Part shown: piece by piece, positions 26,801-28,805 of the stretch | Numbering within the stretch: position 1 is the stretch's first letter | Layout of the letters: each line of letters begins with the position of its first letter | From: a virus | IMG/VR virus record: IMGVR_UViG_3300008267_000710 | Location: 1-28,805 of that record | Length of the DNA stretch: 28,805 bases | Strand: one strand, 5' to 3' | Program-made: the position numbers and the translations under genes | Notes under the pieces: generated by a model | Database searches by the model: none | Told to the model about the DNA's origin: nothing | What the model saw: only the letters and a program-made list of their open reading frames with translations

Positions 26801-27431
26801 AGAAGATTTAACACCAAGTCAAGATTGTTTTGAAAAATTAGTTGGAACATATAGAAGTTATAAACCAGCCGATAACCCTTCATTAAAATTTGTTTCATTT
26901 ATTGAAGCTAAAAAGATAATATATGAAAGACTTAGAGTTCTACTACCAGGACAACAAGATTTTGAAAGAAATAATTTTGCACAATTTATTTTTAGTACTA
27001 TGTATGCGGATTCTGGAACTGGTACTGGGTTTAGTGCATATGAGTGGAATTTCTCAACAATAAATCTTACAACAAATTATGGTCAAGTTGGTTTAAATTA
27101 TTTTGGGACAAAATTTTTCTGTGTCAATAAAGGACAAAGTATTAATAATTTACCATTAGCAACTTTTGAATCGTTTAATGATTTTATAGATTTCTTTATT
27201 CAGAAATTCGCTGGTAAATCAACTTTATTAAATGAGGAACAACTGACATTGAGTGGTGTGTCTAAAATATATGTATTAAATTGGCCATTAGAACAACCAG
27301 AAAATGTTTACAATGAATTAACTGAAACTGATAAAAATTTATTAGACGAAAAAATTAAAAAAGGTTCTGAAGTTTTTATAGCAACACCATATACTCCGCC
27401 ACCAGCACCAACCCCCACACCAACACCATAA
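20817..27431 (+). CDS. giant baseplate hub-like protein with possible C-terminal cell-wall hydrolase domain
   Basis: At 2204 aa this is the largest protein in the window. The N-terminal part (about 150-260) has a hub-like strand pattern: SFQPVIDIDLEDVKGRALFE, then YPAFYLTLKGYYG. Near 1915-1942 it has PYLITNVTHSISEDGF followed by TRQPF, typical of gp27/phage-D-type hub proteins. In between are long helical regions and a beta module (about 1141-1212) with GTTFRVESV and GGTGDYTINIS. The last about 200 residues (2002-2204) resemble glucosaminidase-type domains (FAQFIFSTMYADSGTGTG, then a cysteine-containing strand and ATFESFNDFIDFFIQKF). The tail ends in PTPTPTP. It follows gp53, where T4 places the hub lysozyme gp5. 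The N- and C-terminal calls are inferences. Confidence 0.55.
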   Translation: MVDNSENILVEFDYDNISVIDPNKVIDSEGNVKERFVKQENLVFYANLECNVLPRTKLAVGSALNDSVRTISVGKINFLNPGQKTFLENTYTDEITGKGSVEGKGVNQPKLTAVSNPNKTNDYYITQSLNSNGNPGAVDNGLLGITSIKFTVNTSFQPVIDIDLEDVKGRALFEAGDNSPYAAFFQLPYPAFYLTLKGYYGKAVRFPIMLQNFTSSFDPSTHNFKIKLSFYGYKYTIMSHINWASILAVPHMYTSTIKTPTTSTTNSQPNQTTVKEKITSKGYEKMKELYSEYKSKGLISDDFPEITLTQLKTRLDTFLKDLIDKFTKENLGVLTDIGNYETLVQEYEKEVYSYTDSWAKTNLDFTNPFIIKDLEKTKVYTFLKEKNLEQRTTAINELQDKLITKYNELLANNLVLGLNGKYVINGKETPSNVPNTIVYNTFIYNTDITSLLNSEIDLNETYSFRNAGKKATGDTVIQEFKEKIRTELNNLPDTFGFWFEGTSNGNKSFVELIKEITTEVKKIRKTIEDQLTKSLEEKFVEKNNTIGFVPTVRNVMAVFFAQAEAFLRLMDDVHTAAWEVRDNRYRKEAVFNKNTAAPSVDYKDVVENNTPIYPWPQLILQSVGDDKEEKFEPKYPGDLAFASSVKAFVPEIWPEVQFVEEFIKGYTERESPEPEPDYQGNLQTRPDRVSLNALDFPVNNEVYQNTQEVKFFYEIYERLIMNSFFSRLNRKSGDAFGVYTVESEMEKESIKKALGDDNPFLIQKLKDYNINASNFLAFLRHISNQGEGESWQKFIRGEFTSSYIKNEISVPTSLINQKILQSEISKPTLSVTSESKLNSYLQSPSASNVFEFGDLYPVVNLDYLKKYFADGKALQNSVDAYKTNDVMVFNTDYKSISNFLTSDSDDTKRPFTNFNFKGDTLNQPLDLTNLKNFYQNRKIKDQFVTEGNVNYINYSGSLIYNQTTSMLNTPYFVNSILKGVNEFRFNTTDLSSYKLSAYLFLNSLPLATLKEKYKTFNSATDLSYLLAAFKKFGAVHKLPYSWILKYGSIWYRYKKWKTSGVDILDDVWKNFDYNGNYDPSLSAATKNYSITAFTNPYEIVLQNTIQNTTNINLGFYPKVIDDFNVFYQGLKLFTGGTQLNGIGSVTGTTFRVESVSDNILAPGQQVFGNAFVTGTVIVNQISGTSGGTGDYTINISQNVPVGNIFVIPNAPKTAVSSSSIQSLINDNSLYVIPSDGSKITKGPLYDLSNPLKSLNLKTWSILSATPSKQSVYVLPSFGSNINQINNECFNAAGNLKIQLINNSAIYNGSVRSFWLAPHYGYFDNNSLLKPNPEQYFKQILNEERIQQNFLIDGDSTKYTKIDEMFSTFDKSVLDLFESEFLNFSRSCYDFKTNLDFNDVSGSSTLFSSLTKGPTLENEALNFQFLMRSLMKVTKPTQTTPDSIITEVTNLQKDNFISVLTNFLNYNVVLRLGNPTNFNKKLYYTFSTEYLQDPIIYQGYNQGSPGYLPFSGGNITLAQSKTIYPDAWNAMELYIGFSEIPELKYSDNGSYLTDFFIDVNVKFDEKNVIDFAPLIKIYATEKLKDPTFNGQKFFNSMNTYINESNNYINNVINVMMPALRNELNSVQIISAGAQNNKELGEQTKFELWDLFKSINDTWISGYDLKTKTLFEDVLLFDRASRDVGQKIILDIFKIKELIDSRQYKNNFLDIIHTILSESNFVYFNLPSFCNFYNVQDAQKNPLPRAEGTLEFANSLFGTFLNLDYRETSPKLVCYYTNKNSEHLDMKNNIDYRFRNDAFDLRRASDNPLVQNLQNKKDWDKSNRVVGFNIDIGVQNQQIFKSFDVSQTPGKPTSESLEVLNQMANIDKNRKSSTQNNSLYNLYKNRSYSCSVDMFGNALIQPMMYFNLRNVPMFSGPYLITNVTHSISEDGFNTSIEGTRQPFYAFPKIDNFIQTLSSTILKTIQEKIQQKDREYQSSSENIIKQKSIIIDNVTDATEDLTPSQDCFEKLVGTYRSYKPADNPSLKFVSFIEAKKIIYERLRVLLPGQQDFERNNFAQFIFSTMYADSGTGTGFSAYEWNFSTINLTTNYGQVGLNYFGTKFFCVNKGQSINNLPLATFESFNDFIDFFIQKFAGKSTLLNEEQLTLSGVSKIYVLNWPLEQPENVYNELTETDKNLLDEKIKKGSEVFIATPYTPPPAPTPTPTP

Positions 27432-27468
27432 TTAAAATAAAGATGTTGATGTTTTTTTAATTAACAAG

Positions 27469-27476
27469 ATATTTAT
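27469..27476 (+). promoter_or_regulatory. TATTTAT element for the last two late genes
   Basis: GATATTTATAA ends 12 nt before the ATG at 27489. A weak all-A/T hairpin (27429-27437 with 27455-27463) precedes it and might slow read-through, but is too weak to call a terminator. Confidence 0.5.
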
Positions 27477-27488
27477 AATAAAAAAAAT

Positions 27489-27716
27489 ATGAGTAACACA
27501 AAATTAATATTGGACAACTATCTTGGTAAGAATACCAGAATGTCAGAGAAAGAATTAGGAAATGGTATGAAACAAGTTTGTGACTTGGATACCGGTGATT
27601 GTTATGTTGTAAAAGAAAAAGATGGTCTTATAGAAAGAGTTGACAACACTATGAAGACAAACAGAAAAATCCAAGTTGAAACAACTACAGGAATAAAAAC
27701 TTTACTAAATGGGTAA
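27489..27716 (+). CDS. 75-aa protein of unknown function
   Basis: A small charged protein with two Cys (residues 31 and 38, in QVCDLDTGDCYVV) and a beta-hairpin-like middle. It is not one I recognise. It lies 2 nt before the proline-rich gene, and both share one upstream TATTTAT element. The CxxxxxxC spacing is not a known metal motif. It is kept as a real gene because of the element and the tight packing. Confidence 0.65.
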   Translation: MSNTKLILDNYLGKNTRMSEKELGNGMKQVCDLDTGDCYVVKEKDGLIERVDNTMKTNRKIQVETTTGIKTLLNG

Positions 27717-27718
27717 AA

Positions 27719-28390
27719 ATGACAAACACAGAACAAAAGATTTTAGAAGAAATCAAAAGGTATCATTTGATTAATAATTATATTACAGAACAAGAAGCAC
27801 CCCCACCACCAGAAGGAGATGTACCCCCACCACCAGGAGGAGATGTACCCCCACCACCAGGAGGAGCACCAGATGCGGCAGCAGCACCGCCACCAGGAGG
27901 AGCACCAGCACCAGATGCAGGAGGAGCAGGACCAACCCCTATTGATCCAGCTACGGATCCAGATGTTGAGGAAGTTGGTAAAGAATCTGACGAAACAGAA
28001 GAATTAGATATAACTGATTTAGTTACATCTCAAAAAAATATAGAAACAAAACAAGAAGAATATTTTGATAACTTGTTTAATCAATTGAAATCTTTAGAAG
28101 ATAAACTTGCTGAAATGGATAATATTGTTGCGTCTATTAATAATTTGGAGACTAAGGTTGAGAAATATAGACCAAAAACAGCACAAGAAAAACTTGAGCT
28201 AAGAACATTAGATTCTGGTCCGTTCAAACAAAAACTTTCTGATTTCTTCGTTGATAAACAACAAGAAATGGAAAAAGCTGGTAAAAACGAATACGTTTTA
28301 ACAACTGATGATGTTGAAGATTTTTCACCAAAAGAAATTGAAGATTCATTCCATACTTTGGACGATGAAGAAGATGATTTTGAATATTAA
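27719..28390 (+). CDS. proline-rich, acidic, coiled-coil protein, possible virion/scaffold component
   Basis: This 223-aa protein has three regions. The first about 25 residues form an amphipathic helix (KILEEIKRYHLINNYITEQ). Residues about 26-80 are Pro/Gly/Ala-rich with three tandem 8-residue units of the VPPPPGGD type. The rest is strongly acidic with a coiled coil (about 100-145, KSLEDKLAEMDNIVASINNL) and ends in DDEEDDFEY. Such an acidic helical protein with a short N-terminal helix could be a scaffold or internal head protein. The codon use in the Pro region is far more G+C rich than the neighbours. The gene is followed by a strong terminator. The function is an inference. Confidence 0.7.
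   Translation: MTNTEQKILEEIKRYHLINNYITEQEAPPPPEGDVPPPPGGDVPPPPGGAPDAAAAPPPGGAPAPDAGGAGPTPIDPATDPDVEEVGKESDETEELDITDLVTSQKNIETKQEEYFDNLFNQLKSLEDKLAEMDNIVASINNLETKVEKYRPKTAQEKLELRTLDSGPFKQKLSDFFVDKQQEMEKAGKNEYVLTTDDVEDFSPKEIEDSFHTLDDEEDDFEY
27797..27868 (+). repeat. 24-nt tandem repeat, 3 copies, coding PPPP-rich units
   Basis: Units at 27797-27820, 27821-27844 and 27845-27868 differ by only a few bases and encode A/V-PPPP-E/G-G-D/A. They are locally G+C rich compared with the rest of the window. Confidence 0.8.
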
Positions 28391-28427
28391 AGTTTAAGGT
28401 CGTAATTTTAGACCTTAAACTTTTTTT
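28391..28427 (+). terminator. strong rho-independent terminator
   Basis: AGTTTAAGGTC (28391-28401) pairs perfectly with GACCTTAAACT (28411-28421) around a 9-nt loop, followed by T residues to 28427. It begins directly after the TAA of the 223-aa gene and insulates the gp32-like gene. Confidence 0.92.
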
Positions 28428-28432
28428 ACTTA

Positions 28433-28461
28433 TTGACTGCGACACTATTTTAACTTATACT
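28433..28461 (+). promoter_or_regulatory. sigma70-type promoter for the gp32-like gene
   Basis: TTGACT (28433-28438) and TATACT (28456-28461) are separated by exactly 17 nt, 33 nt before the ATG. This differs from the TATTTAT element of the late genes and fits an early or middle gene. A Bacteroidota-type reading (TTG, then TA-N2-TTT about 21 nt later) is also possible but matches less well. Confidence 0.6.
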
Positions 28462-28494
28462 TTCTATTGTAAACCTTTAAAAACAAATACATAT

Positions 28495-28805
28495 ATGGCG
28501 ACAAACAATGTTTTAGACGCGGTTCTCTCACAGTATGAGAACTCAAAATCCGGAGACTACACATCTGGGTCAAAAATGTCTCAAGAAGACAGAATGAAAA
28601 AGTATTTTGCTGCAATACTTAAAGACAACGAAAAGCAAGCACAAAAAAAGATCCGTATCCTACCTACACCAGACGGATCATCACCCTTCAAAGAAGTTTG
28701 GTTTCACGAAATCAATGTTGATGGTAAATGGCAAAAATTCTACGATCCAGGAAAAAATGACAATGAACGTTCACCTTTAAGTGAAGTTTATGATGTTCTT
28801 ATGTC
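28495..28805 (+). CDS. gp32: single-stranded DNA-binding protein, T4 gp32-like (5' part, partial)
   Basis: 103 codons are visible and the frame stays open at the window edge. After a polar start (MATNNVLDAVLSQYEN) comes KKIRILPTPDGSSPFKEVWF, then INVDGKWQKFYDP and SPLSEVY, which is the beginning of the gp32 DNA-binding core. Gp32 coats single-stranded DNA during replication, recombination and repair and organises the replisome. The basic N-terminal arm for cooperative binding (KKYFAAIL region) is present. Codon use is more G+C rich than the tail genes (CGT Arg codons appear), typical of a highly expressed gene. It has its own promoter after a terminator. Confidence 0.85.
   Translation, partial: MATNNVLDAVLSQYENSKSGDYTSGSKMSQEDRMKKYFAAILKDNEKQAQKKIRILPTPDGSSPFKEVWFHEINVDGKWQKFYDPGKNDNERSPLSEVYDVLM

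Noticed and set aside
27797-27868. Short tandem repeats as a CRISPR-like array
   Set aside because: Units are contiguous with no spacers and lie in frame inside a coding sequence.

Overview
The window is a piece of the late (virion) region of a T4-like, contractile-tailed phage. The evidence is a run of recognisable T4-type morphogenesis proteins: neck gp13-like, sheath stabiliser gp15-like, tail sheath gp18-like, tail tube gp19-like, hub chaperone gp26-like, a tape measure, a tube-cap (gp48/54)-like protein, gp53-like LysM wedge protein and the beginning of a gp32-like ssDNA-binding protein. The DNA is very A+T rich and Arg is mostly AGA. Nearly all starts lack a Shine-Dalgarno and have A-rich leaders, a habit known from Bacteroidota, so a Bacteroidota host is a reasonable but unproven guess. 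No integrase, tRNA, insertion sequence or CRISPR array was seen, and coding density is close to complete (no gene-free stretch above 300 bases).

Layout. 2-331 is the 3' end of an unassigned + strand gene. 328-5686 is a minus-strand block: SNF2/SMARCAL1-type helicase, then a three-part protein (zinc-metalloprotease-like, Mn-type superoxide dismutase and an unknown C-terminal domain), a 78-aa protein, the gp13-like neck protein and a 124-aa beta-rich protein. 5746-7298 carries a gp14-like (tentative) and a gp15-like protein, followed by a small convergent ribbon-helix-helix-type gene with tandem repeats just upstream of it. 7580-15531 holds the sheath, a HAD-type phosphatase split by a frame break, the tail tube, a gp26-like chaperone with a likely +1 frameshift extension, and the tape measure. 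15585-27431 is a tight baseplate operon with very large proteins: a 1350-aa tube-cap-like protein with an OmpA-like insertion, an unknown 290-aa protein, a gp53-like protein and a 2204-aa hub-like protein ending in a possible cell-wall hydrolase domain. 27489-28390 has two small genes, then a strong terminator, a separate promoter and the gp32-like gene.

Regulation visible in the sequence. A short element with core TATTTAT precedes essentially every gene that begins a transcription unit, on both strands, and is absent between tightly packed genes. It is probably this phage's late promoter. Three clear hairpin-plus-T-run terminators close the sheath, tube and 223-aa genes. The gp32-like gene instead has a TTGACT-17-TATACT promoter-like signal, as expected for an early or middle gene.

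How the parts fit: sheath, tube, tape measure, tube cap, LysM wedge protein and giant hub build the contractile tail and its tip. OmpA-like and glucosaminidase-like domains put two candidate peptidoglycan-engaging modules at the baseplate. The protease-SOD fusion is the most unexpected gene and the best candidate for an undescribed phage function. The programmed +1 frameshift candidate and the TATTTAT element are the next most checkable novelties.
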